Positions 9,444 to 18,143 of a DNA stretch of 64,000 bases are shown here, in pieces; position 1 is the stretch's first letter, and each line of letters starts with the position of its first letter. Made by a program: the position numbers and the translations under genes. This DNA comes from Nitrosospira sp. Nsp2 (GTDB lineage: Bacteria; Pseudomonadota; Gammaproteobacteria; Burkholderiales; Nitrosomonadaceae): NCBI RefSeq assembly GCF_003050965.1, contig NZ_QAOU01000002.1, positions 682,001 to 746,000 on the forward strand. Direction: 5' to 3'. The notes beneath the pieces were generated by a model. It did no database searches, was not told the origin of the DNA, and saw only the letters and a program-made list of their open reading frames with translations.

Positions 9444-9749
9444 CTAGCTTCCTCTTTTATCTTTTTTTCTGAACATTTCCAGCATCCGCTGGGTAACAAG
9501 AAATCCCCCGAATACGTTGATGGCAGCCAGGGTTACCGCTACCGCACCCAGCCATACGCCCCAATCGGTTTCTGCCGGGCCGGCCGCCAGCATGGCGCCT
9601 ACCAGGATAATGCCCGAAATGGCGTTGGTTACCGACATGAGCGGTGTGTGCAACGCCGGCGTTACGTTCCATACCACGTGATAACCGACGAATATCGCCA
9701 GCACGAACACGGTTAAATTAATAATGGTTGGGTCAACTTCACCAATCAT
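9444..9749 (-). CDS. pntAB: NAD(P) transhydrogenase subunit alpha, membrane part
   Basis: A 101-residue membrane protein with three to four hydrophobic helices, including the conserved [23 protein letters not shown]. It corresponds to the C-terminal membrane part of enterobacterial PntA; here the alpha subunit is split into two genes, as in Rhodospirillum. It lies between pntAA (97 bp upstream) and pntB (3 bp downstream) and forms the proton channel with PntB. The ATG at 9749 is preceded by AAGGAG. Confidence 0.95.
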   Translation of the reverse strand: MIGEVDPTIINLTVFVLAIFVGYHVVWNVTPALHTPLMSVTNAISGIILVGAMLAAGPAETDWGVWLGAVAVTLAAINVFGGFLVTQRMLEMFRKKDKRGS

Positions 9750-9846
9750 GGTTACTCCTTCTATGCATTAACTGTACCGTAAATTCCTGTTAATCTTCAC
9801 TCAAAGCCGCGGCTCGCCTTTGCCGCTGCGACTCTTGCGTCACACT

Positions 9847-10974
9847 TCAAGTTTTCCGGATAACTTCCCCACCTGTGCAGACCAGTGTTCCAGCGATGAC
9901 TTCGTCTTCGCGGTTCATGACGAAATCGCCATTTTTTGGATCCAGCATCAGATTAAGAAAGTTCATCAAATTACGCGCATATAAAGCGCTGGCGTCCGCC
10001 GCCACCAGTCCTGGCAGATTGGATATGCCGATTAGATGCACGCCGTGCTTCACCACGATCTTATCCATTTCCGAAAGGGGACAATTGCCGCCCGCCTCTA
10101 CCGCCATGTCAACGATAACCGACCCCGGTTTCATCGCCCGGACCGTTTCTTCCTTGATCAGAACCGGCGCCGGACGGCCGGGAATCAGCGCGGTGCTAAT
10201 GATGATATCCGCGGCCGAGGCTCGCTGATGTACCAGTTCGCCCTGGCGCCGCTTGTAATCGTCGGACATTTCGCGCGCGTAACCGCCAGCTGTTTCCGCC
10301 TGCGCTCTTTCCTCATCGCTCAGGGGAACCTCGACGAATTTAGCGCCCAGGCTTTCCACCTGTTCTTTTGCCACCGGACGCACATCGAATGCTTCGATGA
10401 CGGCTCCCAGACGCTTGGCGGTGGCAATCGCCTGCAACCCGGCCACTCCAGCGCCCAGAATCAATACCCGCGCCGCTTTCACCGTACCCGCCGCGGTCAT
10501 CAGCATGGGAAAGAATTTCTGATAGACGTTTGCCGCCATCAATACTGCTTTGTAGCCGGCGATGTTCGCCTGAGATGACAGCACGTCCATACTCTGGGCG
10601 CGGGAAATACGCGGCAGCCTTTCCATGGCGAATGCGGTCACGCCGTGACGGGCGAGGCTTTCAATACCCTCCACGTGATGCGGCGAGAGCAGGCCCAATA
10701 AAACGGCGTCCTTAGGGATCAAAGCCAGTTCGCCAGCTTCCGGACTACGCACCTTCAGCAAGATCTGGGATTGATCGTACAGTTCTGCGGCGCTGCCTAT
10801 AATGTTTGCCCCAGCAGCCTGGAAGGCCTCATCCGGTATGCTTGCCCCGGCACCCGCGCCAGACTGTACCAGAACAGCATGCAGGCCCTTGGCGGTAAAT
10901 TTCTTCACCGTCTCCGGGGTGGCCGCAACGCGGGTCTCCCCCCCGCGGATTTCCACGGGTATACCTATACGCAT
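9847..10974 (-). CDS. pntAA: NAD(P) transhydrogenase subunit alpha, NAD-binding part
   Basis: A 375-residue soluble domain I that binds NAD(H). It begins MRIGIPVEIRGGETRV and shares the fold of alanine dehydrogenase. The Rossmann motif LGAGVAGLQAIATAKRLGA lies near residue 170, and the hydride-transfer loop region RRQGELVHQRASAADI near 240. It lacks the membrane segments, which are encoded by pntAB. It is first in the three-gene operon; a promoter should lie in 10975-11139, where I see no obvious motif. Confidence 0.95.
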   Translation of the reverse strand: MRIGIPVEIRGGETRVAATPETVKKFTAKGLHAVLVQSGAGAGASIPDEAFQAAGANIIGSAAELYDQSQILLKVRSPEAGELALIPKDAVLLGLLSPHHVEGIESLARHGVTAFAMERLPRISRAQSMDVLSSQANIAGYKAVLMAANVYQKFFPMLMTAAGTVKAARVLILGAGVAGLQAIATAKRLGAVIEAFDVRPVAKEQVESLGAKFVEVPLSDEERAQAETAGGYAREMSDDYKRRQGELVHQRASAADIIISTALIPGRPAPVLIKEETVRAMKPGSVIVDMAVEAGGNCPLSEMDKIVVKHGVHLIGISNLPGLVAADASALYARNLMNFLNLMLDPKNGDFVMNREDEVIAGTLVCTGGEVIRKT

Positions 10975-11139
10975 CGATTCTCTCCCTTATCTTTTCGGCA
11001 CTCGCCACGGGTTTTCAAAAACCGCGGAAACAACTTGCTTAGCATTATCGCTGTCACTCCTCATCGATCACGAAGGTCGGATTATAAATGAACCTGAAGC
11101 TGATGAACGAAGCGATTGATAAGCGCAGCGTCTACGAGT

Positions 11140-14100
11140 TCACGTGCCGATCTGGTTTTTTTCTAAGCAATGACTGATCCAACGTGTCGTAAGTTTTTCC
11201 TGCACGCTGTTCTGACGTAAACGCGAGGCCAATCCGCCGAAATCCACTTGATCGAGCGGTTGATCCTGGTTAAAGCAGGAAAACACGTACGTTACTTCTC
11301 CCGTTTCGGGATCCTTGTGAGGTTGAAGACACTGAGCGCAGATTTCCTTCATCATGCATTGCATGGGCGAATTAATGGAGCCGATAGCAAAATGGTCTGT
11401 TTTCAGGTAAGGCCGAAGCTTGTCATGGCGTGCAGCACCCACTGCCGCCATCATCCGGTCGGACCCAATGGCGATGATACGGTGGGCGTCAGCCAATCGA
11501 ATTTTTTGGTACCCCAATGCACCGCTTCCATAAGCCGCCATCGCCGCCACGATATTGCCCACATAACTGAGATCATCCGGTCGGGAAGGCTGAAAACCCG
11601 GCGCCTCGTCGCAACACCATACCACGACATCGGCGGCGGCCTCGATTTCCGCGACTTTATAACGGTCGATCAGTTTCTTGTATCCCGCGAAATACAGGAT
11701 TTTCGATCCCGCCGCCCGTGCTGCCGCGCCAATCGAAAACAACACCGCATTACCCAACCCTCCACCCACCAGGATGACGGTCTCATCCGGCAGAATCTCG
11801 GTGGGGGTCCCGGTAGGCCCCATCAGCACCACCGGGTCACCCGGATTGAGCCTGGCGCATAAGTCGGCCGAGCCTCCCATTTCCAGCGCGATCAGCGATA
11901 CCAATCCCCGGCCCACATCAACTGAAGCGCCGGTAAGGGCGATGCCCTCCATTGCCAGCTTCGTTTCGCCCGCCGAAGAAGCGAGCGCTGCGAAGTTCTG
12001 GAAACGGTAGAACTGGCCCGGATGAAACCGCTCCACTGCCATGGGAGCGTGAACAACCACCTCGATAATATTTGGAGTAAGACGCTCAACCTTATGCACC
12101 GTGGCGCGTAACTGACCATTCATTTCAGCGAAGAACAACCAGGCCGGCTTGGAGGATGCGGGAGCCACCCTTTCGAGCACCGCGCTTACGACCGGATAGC
12201 CTTGTTTAGCGCTGGACATTGCCTTAACCACGTTGCCTGAATAGGACGGGTGCAGATCACCGAAAAAACTGATGAAGCGCCCATCGCCGTACCGGCTCAG
12301 CAGCACGCCCGGGTTTTCCGGCTTGGGATTTGCCCTTGGAAGGCTGACGGGATCTCCGTTTTCATCGCAAGCAGCGAAATAACGGCCGTTCAGCTTGAAA
12401 TTCTTCTCGTCTTCTCTGGCGAGAACCGTGTTGGGCTGCGTTCCTGCTGCCACCAGAACTGCGCGCGCAGGCAATACCACCTCTCCCGTTGGCTGCCACG
12501 ATCCGGTTTCATCCAGCGTTTGCACCGCAAACTGCACAGACTGCGCGTGCTCCCATTTATCGGTATCCACTCGCACCGGCGTGAGGCCCTCGGCAAACCA
12601 TATCCCCTCCTCCAGCGCTTTCTCGACCTCTTCGTGATTAAGCGTATAGGAGGGGCTGTCGATCAGTCGCTTGCGATAAGCGATAGTGGCGCCTCCCCAC
12701 GACTGCAGCAACTCCAGAACGCGTGGTGCGCGTCCTTCCTGTTCCGCCTGTCTCCGCTCCGCGCGTATGGCGCGCGCGTGGCTAAGAAATTCTTCGGCGA
12801 TAACACGCTCTTCCTCGTCCCAGGCCGAACGGATGGCAGCCTCCCCCTGCACCGCTGTAAGAATTTCGTAACGCCGCAGGAACTTATCTACTTGCACCGG
12901 ATAGTAGGCAAGTGCTTCGGTAGCAGTGTCGATAGCAGTAAGACCTCCACCGATAACCACCACAGGAAGACGTAGCTGCATATTGGCCACGGAGTTGATC
13001 TGAGCCGCGCCCGTCAACTGCAACCCCATCAGAAAATCAGAGGCAGCACGGACGCCGCGCGCAAGACCATTAGGCAGATCGAGGACAGTGGGGCGTCCAG
13101 CACCCGCGGCAAGCGCAACGTGGTCGAAACCCAGGGCGAACGCATCATCGGCCGTGAGAGTCCCACCAAAGCGCACGCCGCCAAAAAGCGCAAACTCCTC
13201 TCTTCGCTCAAGAAGCAAGCGGATCAGCTTGAGAAAATTTTTATCCCAACGCACGGTGATGCCATACTCGGCCACACCGCCAAAACCGCCTGGCATGCGC
13301 TCATCCAGACTCTCGGCAAGCTCGTCAGCGTTCCGGATAGCCCTGAATGGGACATGTCCACCTTCCCCATTCACGCCGGATATCTCCGGCGATAATGGCT
13401 CAATCTTGAGACCATCGATACCAACTACCGCATGGCCATCATTCATTAAATGATGCGCCAGGGTATATCCCGCCGGGCCCATGCCGACTACCAGCACTTT
13501 CCGGCCTGTCGGCGCCTTAGGCAGCGGTCGTCGTAAATTGAGCGGATTCCAGCGCGTGAGAAGGCTGTAAATTTCGAAACCCCAAGGGAGCTCCAGCACA
13601 TCTTTGAGCGTGCGCGTCTCAGCCTGAGGGATATCGACCGGTTCCTGTTTCTGGTATATGCATGACTTCATGCAATCGTTGCAGATTCGGTGGCCTGTGC
13701 CTGCGCACATGGGATTGTCGATCACAATCATGGCCAGGCTGCCGATAGTCACGCCTTGAGTCTTCAGCTTATGAAACTCGGAAATTCGCTCTTCCAGCGG
13801 ACATCCCGTTAGCAGAACCCCGAGCTGGCTTTTTTTAAAGGATGAGGCCTCCCCCGGAGCTTTTGGCTTCTCCTTCATCCCCTTGGAGCATGAATCTTTT
13901 CCCTGCTCATGGCACCAGATGCAGTAATTGGCCTCATCCAATGCGCCCACTAGGTCGGTGCCGGGATCAGTAAGCGCGAATCCCTCCCGCCGACGGATAT
14001 GATGAAGACTATGAACGGTGTAGCCCGCGCTGTTGTCGGTATCGGTCGACAAAAGATGCAGGAAATCGAGTTTTGCAGGCGCCTTGAACAATACCCCGTC

Positions 14101-14688
14101 GCGATTACGCTCCCTTCCGGCGGCTGTCTTCAGCGCCCAGGCTGCATACAGCAGCGCGTCCCTGATCCGCTCTTCGTTTGTCCCTTCATCCAATAGCCAC
14201 TCCGTGACCTTGCGCGCAAATGCCAGCTCGGAGAAAGGCTCAGCCAATTCGGCCGCCAGCTTTCCTTCCAGCGCAATCCCATCCACTTGCGCAATCTCTG
14301 CCTCACTTACCTTGTTCGTCGCGCGGCGCTGAACAAACTGCCTTTTGCATGAATAAAGCGGGGAAAGCTCATGATGCCGTGCGGCGAGGGCGCTGACTTC
14401 CCGCTCAATGCCAAACAGTCTGGCAATGAAATCGTCCATCCAAGGCCCGATCTCAATCAGTAGCGCAGCTTCTTCCTTGCGGTCCAGACTATCTGGCTGG
14501 GCACGAGCGTGGTCCAACCGGAGGCGCAGTCCTTCTTCTCCTTCACGCAAAAATTCAAGAAATGCCTGATCCAATCTTAACAACCCTTCGCGGCGGTAAA
14601 GGTCCGTAAAATCCATTCCGAATCCCAGCGCGGGAGGGATGACGTTGGTTGCCGATAAAGGGTTGGAAGCCAATTGTAAACTTGTCAT
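11140..14688 (-). CDS. Large FAD/NAD(P)/[2Fe-2S] oxidoreductase (GltD-like plus PyrK-like fusion)
   Basis: An 1182-residue cytosolic flavoprotein. The N-terminal 380 residues carry Cys clusters (256, 259, 267; and CNDCMKSC at 336-343) probably holding Fe-S centres. Residues 395-800 are a pyridine-nucleotide-disulfide oxidoreductase like the small subunit of glutamate synthase, with FAD motif VGMGPAG (401-407) and a second dinucleotide motif VIGGGLTAIDTA (578-589). From about 880 there is a ferredoxin-reductase module (PGQFYRFQNF; LVGGGLGNAV), ending in four Cys at about 1111, 1117, 1120 and 1138, the PyrK-type [2Fe-2S] pattern. It lies between the pnt and cys operons on the same strand. Substrate unknown; a role moving electrons between NAD(P)H and a ferredoxin or partner reductase is inferred. 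Confidence 0.8.
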   Translation of the reverse strand: MTSLQLASNPLSATNVIPPALGFGMDFTDLYRREGLLRLDQAFLEFLREGEEGLRLRLDHARAQPDSLDRKEEAALLIEIGPWMDDFIARLFGIEREVSALAARHHELSPLYSCKRQFVQRRATNKVSEAEIAQVDGIALEGKLAAELAEPFSELAFARKVTEWLLDEGTNEERIRDALLYAAWALKTAAGRERNRDGVLFKAPAKLDFLHLLSTDTDNSAGYTVHSLHHIRRREGFALTDPGTDLVGALDEANYCIWCHEQGKDSCSKGMKEKPKAPGEASSFKKSQLGVLLTGCPLEERISEFHKLKTQGVTIGSLAMIVIDNPMCAGTGHRICNDCMKSCIYQKQEPVDIPQAETRTLKDVLELPWGFEIYSLLTRWNPLNLRRPLPKAPTGRKVLVVGMGPAGYTLAHHLMNDGHAVVGIDGLKIEPLSPEISGVNGEGGHVPFRAIRNADELAESLDERMPGGFGGVAEYGITVRWDKNFLKLIRLLLERREEFALFGGVRFGGTLTADDAFALGFDHVALAAGAGRPTVLDLPNGLARGVRAASDFLMGLQLTGAAQINSVANMQLRLPVVVIGGGLTAIDTATEALAYYPVQVDKFLRRYEILTAVQGEAAIRSAWDEEERVIAEEFLSHARAIRAERRQAEQEGRAPRVLELLQSWGGATIAYRKRLIDSPSYTLNHEEVEKALEEGIWFAEGLTPVRVDTDKWEHAQSVQFAVQTLDETGSWQPTGEVVLPARAVLVAAGTQPNTVLAREDEKNFKLNGRYFAACDENGDPVSLPRANPKPENPGVLLSRYGDGRFISFFGDLHPSYSGNVVKAMSSAKQGYPVVSAVLERVAPASSKPAWLFFAEMNGQLRATVHKVERLTPNIIEVVVHAPMAVERFHPGQFYRFQNFAALASSAGETKLAMEGIALTGASVDVGRGLVSLIALEMGGSADLCARLNPGDPVVLMGPTGTPTEILPDETVILVGGGLGNAVLFSIGAAARAAGSKILYFAGYKKLIDRYKVAEIEAAADVVVWCCDEAPGFQPSRPDDLSYVGNIVAAMAAYGSGALGYQKIRLADAHRIIAIGSDRMMAAVGAARHDKLRPYLKTDHFAIGSINSPMQCMMKEICAQCLQPHKDPETGEVTYVFSCFNQDQPLDQVDFGGLASRLRQNSVQEKLTTRWISHCLEKNQIGT

Positions 14689-14908
14689 GATAAGGTCATC
14701 AAAAGTGTAAGGTAAAACAAAGAATTGAAAAGCATATCCAATCAGTTATTGGATCGTAATTATGCTTAAAGTTTTATAACCCTTTTCAGTTTGTGCTTTT
14801 CGCAGCCACAAATACAAAAGCGGAAAGGCTTTTCCCGCCTTGTCCGCCTTTTCAACCTCCCTCAATTATTCCTGCGTGGCCCGGCGATAATCCAGTGATA
14901 TCCGGTAC
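14689..14908. promoter_or_regulatory. Leader of the FAD oxidoreductase gene with a small dyad
   Basis: 220 bp between cysN and the large oxidoreductase gene. ATCCAAT-CAGTT-ATTGGAT (14736-14742 and 14748-14754) is a perfect 7-bp inverted repeat about 50 bases upstream of the start codon, so it could be an operator or a leader hairpin. The gap suggests the oxidoreductase has its own promoter rather than only cys read-through. Confidence 0.35.
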
Positions 14909-16192
14909 TCAACCGTTTTGTGGACAGACCATGCCTGCGGCAACGGTATTATTATTGGCTTCATCAATGACAATAAAGCTTCCGGTAGCATGATTACGCT
15001 GATATGGATCGCAAGCCAGAGGCTGATGTACTTTGATTAATACCCGTCCTATATCGTTCATTTTCAGGGTATCCGCCGCCTCATGCTTCAGCGTGTTGAC
15101 ATCGACGCGATACGCTATCCGGGAAACGAGTGCCTTAACCGTTCGTGTCGTGTGTTTGATGAGATATTTTCGCCGCGGGTCGAGACTTTGCTCAGAGAGC
15201 CAGCACAGCATCGCCTCAAACTCCTTCGTAACCGTGGGAACCTCGACCGACTTTACCAGCATGTCTCCCCGTGAGATATCCAGATGATCCTCGATCGTCA
15301 GCGTAACCGACTGCGGCGCAACGGCGTCGTCGAGATTGCCATCATAGGTGACAATTTCCTTGACACGCGAAGTCAATCCTGACGGCAGAACTTTCACTGA
15401 ATCGCCAACGCTGATGAAACCGGACTCAATACGGCCCATGTAACCCCGGAAATCATGTAACTCCTCCGTTTGTGGCCGGCAAACCAGCTGTACCGGGAAC
15501 CGGAAATCTTCGAGGTTGATGTCGTGGTCAATGGGAACGTTTTCCAGCAACTCCATCAGTGTCAGGCCGTCGTACCAGTCGAGCCTATCACTGCGTTCCA
15601 CCACCATATCGCCGTTTAAAGCCGACATCGGAATATAGGCGATATTTCTCAGCTTGAGTCCACCGGCAAAAGCATCGAAATCCTTGCAAATTCGCTCGAA
15701 CACCTCGCGGGAATAATCCACCAGATCCATCTTGTTGATCGCCACCACGAGATGAGGAATGCCAACCAGACTTGCAAGGTACGCATGGCGGCGGGACTGC
15801 GTCAGTACGCCCTTGCGCGCATCGACCAAAATGATCGCCAGATTGGCCGTGGAGGCCCCTGTAACCATATTGCGGGTATACTGCTCATGGCCTGGGGTAT
15901 CCGCAATGATGAATTTCCGCTTTGGAGTCGCGAAGTATCGATAAGCCACATCGATGGTGATGCCTTGTTCACGCTCGGCTTGCAATCCATCGGTGAGCAG
16001 GGATAAATCAACACTACCCATTCCGCGGCGCTGCGAAGTGTGCGTAATGGCGCTCAACTGGTCCTCAAAAATCGATTTTGAGTCGTGCAGCAACCGCCCA
16101 ATCAGGGTGCTTTTGCCATCATCCACGCTACCCGCGGTGATGAAACGCAATAATTCCGTATGATCAAAAGAAATACTTTCAATGGCTGACAT
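14909..16192 (-). CDS. cysN: Sulfate adenylyltransferase subunit 1 (GTPase)
   Basis: A 427-residue GTPase related to EF-Tu that drives APS formation by CysD. G1 GSVDDGKSTL is at about residues 17-26, G3 DTPGHEQYTRNM near 97, and G4 NKMD near 153, followed by the beta-barrel domains. Unlike CysNC forms there is no C-terminal APS kinase; with an APS-type CysH next door none is needed. It is the last gene of cysI-cysH-cysD-cysN, separated from cysD by an unusually long 179-bp gap that holds no convincing gene. Confidence 0.96.
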   Translation of the reverse strand: MSAIESISFDHTELLRFITAGSVDDGKSTLIGRLLHDSKSIFEDQLSAITHTSQRRGMGSVDLSLLTDGLQAEREQGITIDVAYRYFATPKRKFIIADTPGHEQYTRNMVTGASTANLAIILVDARKGVLTQSRRHAYLASLVGIPHLVVAINKMDLVDYSREVFERICKDFDAFAGGLKLRNIAYIPMSALNGDMVVERSDRLDWYDGLTLMELLENVPIDHDINLEDFRFPVQLVCRPQTEELHDFRGYMGRIESGFISVGDSVKVLPSGLTSRVKEIVTYDGNLDDAVAPQSVTLTIEDHLDISRGDMLVKSVEVPTVTKEFEAMLCWLSEQSLDPRRKYLIKHTTRTVKALVSRIAYRVDVNTLKHEAADTLKMNDIGRVLIKVHQPLACDPYQRNHATGSFIVIDEANNNTVAAGMVCPQNG

Positions 16193-16371
16193 TTAAAACT
16201 CTTCTGGACAATTTTTCCGCTAAACGCTTTTCCGTCTTCCTGCCACTTATGACGTCCTGCCGACAAAACCCGAGGTGAGATCAAGATGCGGACGGAATAC
16301 GGGCGCCAGATCAACACAGGGCGTGAAGTCTCGCGCAAACCGCATCTTGCCACCACTTATGGCGCCAGGCT

Positions 16372-17364
16372 TCAGAAATAGCCCTCTTTCTTCCGCAGTT
16401 CCATGGACGCCTCGGACGTCTGGTCGTCCATCCGCGTGGCGCCCCGCTCAGTGATACGCGTTATCGCCGTTTCAGCGATAATTTCGCCCACACAGACGGC
16501 AGATGACTCCACCGGACAGGTGCAGCTCATATCACCCACGGTGCGGAAGCGAACCATTAGGTTCTCCACTTTTTCGCCTTCCTTAAGATCGATCAGGTGG
16601 GATAGCGGCAGAAGGCCGCCGCCGCGCTTGATAACATCTCGCGTGTGAGCGAAATAGATTTCCGGCACTTCCAGGTCTTCGCGCGCAATGTATTCCCACA
16701 CATCCAGTTCAGTCCAATTGCTAATAGGAAATACACGTATATTTTCGCCGGGATGTACCCGAGTATTGTAGATATCCCACAGTTCCGGGCGCTGGTTCTT
16801 CGGATCCCACTGCCCAAATTCATCGCGGAACGAAAATATACGTTCCTTCGCGCGGGCTTTTTCCTCGTCGCGACGCGCGCCGCCGATACAAGCGTCGAAC
16901 CGGAATTCCGCAATGGCATCCAGAAGTGTCACAGACTGAAACGCATTGCGGCTCTGTTTTTCCGAACGCAATACCACTCTACCCTGCCTGATGGAGTCTT
17001 CCATACTACGCACGATTAGCCGCTCGCCGAGCTGCCTCACGCGGCGGTCTCGAAACTCGATCACTTCCGGAAAGTTATGCCCGGTATCGACGTGCAGCAG
17101 AGGAAATGGAAAACGTCCTGGACGAAAAGCTTTTTCCGCTAGACGCAGCAGCACGATGGAATCCTTGCCGCCGGAAAACAGCAGGGTTGGATTGGCGCAT
17201 TCTGCAGCGACCTCCCGCATGATATGGATGGCTTCGCTTTCAAGCGCGTCCAGATGACCTAGATGGCGTGCCATACGGCGTTTGATAGCCACCGGCTCAG
17301 TCTTCATGAGAACACTTGGAACAGGAGTAATGAATTCTTCCATATCGTTAAACGTAATATCCAT
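16372..17364 (-). CDS. cysD: Sulfate adenylyltransferase subunit 2
   Basis: A 330-residue PP-loop ATP pyrophosphatase that makes adenosine 5'-phosphosulfate from ATP and sulfate together with CysN. The PP-loop FSGGKDSIVLL lies at about residue 64, then HVDTGHNFPEV and the family segment CIGGARRDEEKARAKER; the C-terminal part has CTCPVESSA. About 30 residues precede the usual N-terminus, so a Met at codon 8 or 20 is an alternative start. It lies 62 bp after cysH and is probably cotranscribed. Confidence 0.95.
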   Translation of the reverse strand: MDITFNDMEEFITPVPSVLMKTEPVAIKRRMARHLGHLDALESEAIHIMREVAAECANPTLLFSGGKDSIVLLRLAEKAFRPGRFPFPLLHVDTGHNFPEVIEFRDRRVRQLGERLIVRSMEDSIRQGRVVLRSEKQSRNAFQSVTLLDAIAEFRFDACIGGARRDEEKARAKERIFSFRDEFGQWDPKNQRPELWDIYNTRVHPGENIRVFPISNWTELDVWEYIAREDLEVPEIYFAHTRDVIKRGGGLLPLSHLIDLKEGEKVENLMVRFRTVGDMSCTCPVESSAVCVGEIIAETAITRITERGATRMDDQTSEASMELRKKEGYF

Positions 17365-17426
17365 TGTTAACCCCGAGTTTTACAGGCACAGGCTTAGCCT
17401 CCATTTCCCTCTACACCTAACGACGG

Positions 17427-18116
17427 TTACTTGCGCCGCTTGTCCGGATGTAGACCGCACTCTTTGATTTCCGGATCTTCCCACCACCACCGGCCGGCCC
17501 GGACGTCCTCGCCGGGGGTAATGGCTCGCGTACAAGGGGCGCAGCCGATGCTCGTGTAACCTCTATCGTGTAGTGCGTTGTACGGGACTTCAAATTGTTT
17601 GAGATATTCCCATACCTCCGTTAAATTCCAGTTCAGCAGCGGGCTGAATTTCTGCAAACCATGTTCAGAATCGAATTCCACCGTAGCGAGATCTTTCCTG
17701 GTGGGCGCCTGGTCGCGTCGTAACCCCGTAATCCAGGCATGTTTCCCGCTCAATGCGCGTTTCAGGGGCTCGACCTTGCGTATGTGGCAACATTGTTTCC
17801 GCAAATCCACGCTGTCGTAGAACCCATTGGGGCCGTTCTGCGCAACATATGCCTCAATTACGGCAAAATCAGGAAAAAATACTGGAATACGTACACCATA
17901 ACGATCAGCCACTTCTCTCATCAAGCTATAGGTTTCTTCAGGCAGCCGACCGGTGTCCAGCGTAAACATCCCGATAGAAGGATAGTATTGTGCGATCAGG
18001 TCCGTTAACACCATGTCCTCGGCGCCAAAACTTGAGGCGAAGGTGACGGGAGCATAGTCTTCCTGCGCCGTGTCCAGCACTTTCCGCACTTCGGTAATCT
18101 TGTGATCCAGGCTCAT
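17427..18116 (-). CDS. cysH: Adenylylsulfate (APS) reductase, CysH family
   Basis: A 229-residue reductase. Two cysteine pairs, KQCCHIRK near residue 125 and GCAPCTRAI near 200, are the [4Fe-4S] ligands that mark APS reductases and are absent from enterobacterial PAPS reductases. The resolving Cys is in KECGLH near the C-terminus. It reduces APS to sulfite using thioredoxin or glutaredoxin, which agrees with the absence of CysC here. The gene lies 27 bp after cysI and before cysD on the minus strand. Confidence 0.93.
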   Translation of the reverse strand: MSLDHKITEVRKVLDTAQEDYAPVTFASSFGAEDMVLTDLIAQYYPSIGMFTLDTGRLPEETYSLMREVADRYGVRIPVFFPDFAVIEAYVAQNGPNGFYDSVDLRKQCCHIRKVEPLKRALSGKHAWITGLRRDQAPTRKDLATVEFDSEHGLQKFSPLLNWNLTEVWEYLKQFEVPYNALHDRGYTSIGCAPCTRAITPGEDVRAGRWWWEDPEIKECGLHPDKRRK

Positions 18117-18143
18117 TGTGCCGGTTCAATTGATATCAGATTA

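Noticed and set aside
16352-16363. ACCACTTATGGC shared with 24807-24818
   Set aside because: A single shared 12-mer is expected many times by chance in 64 kb; the flanks do not match.
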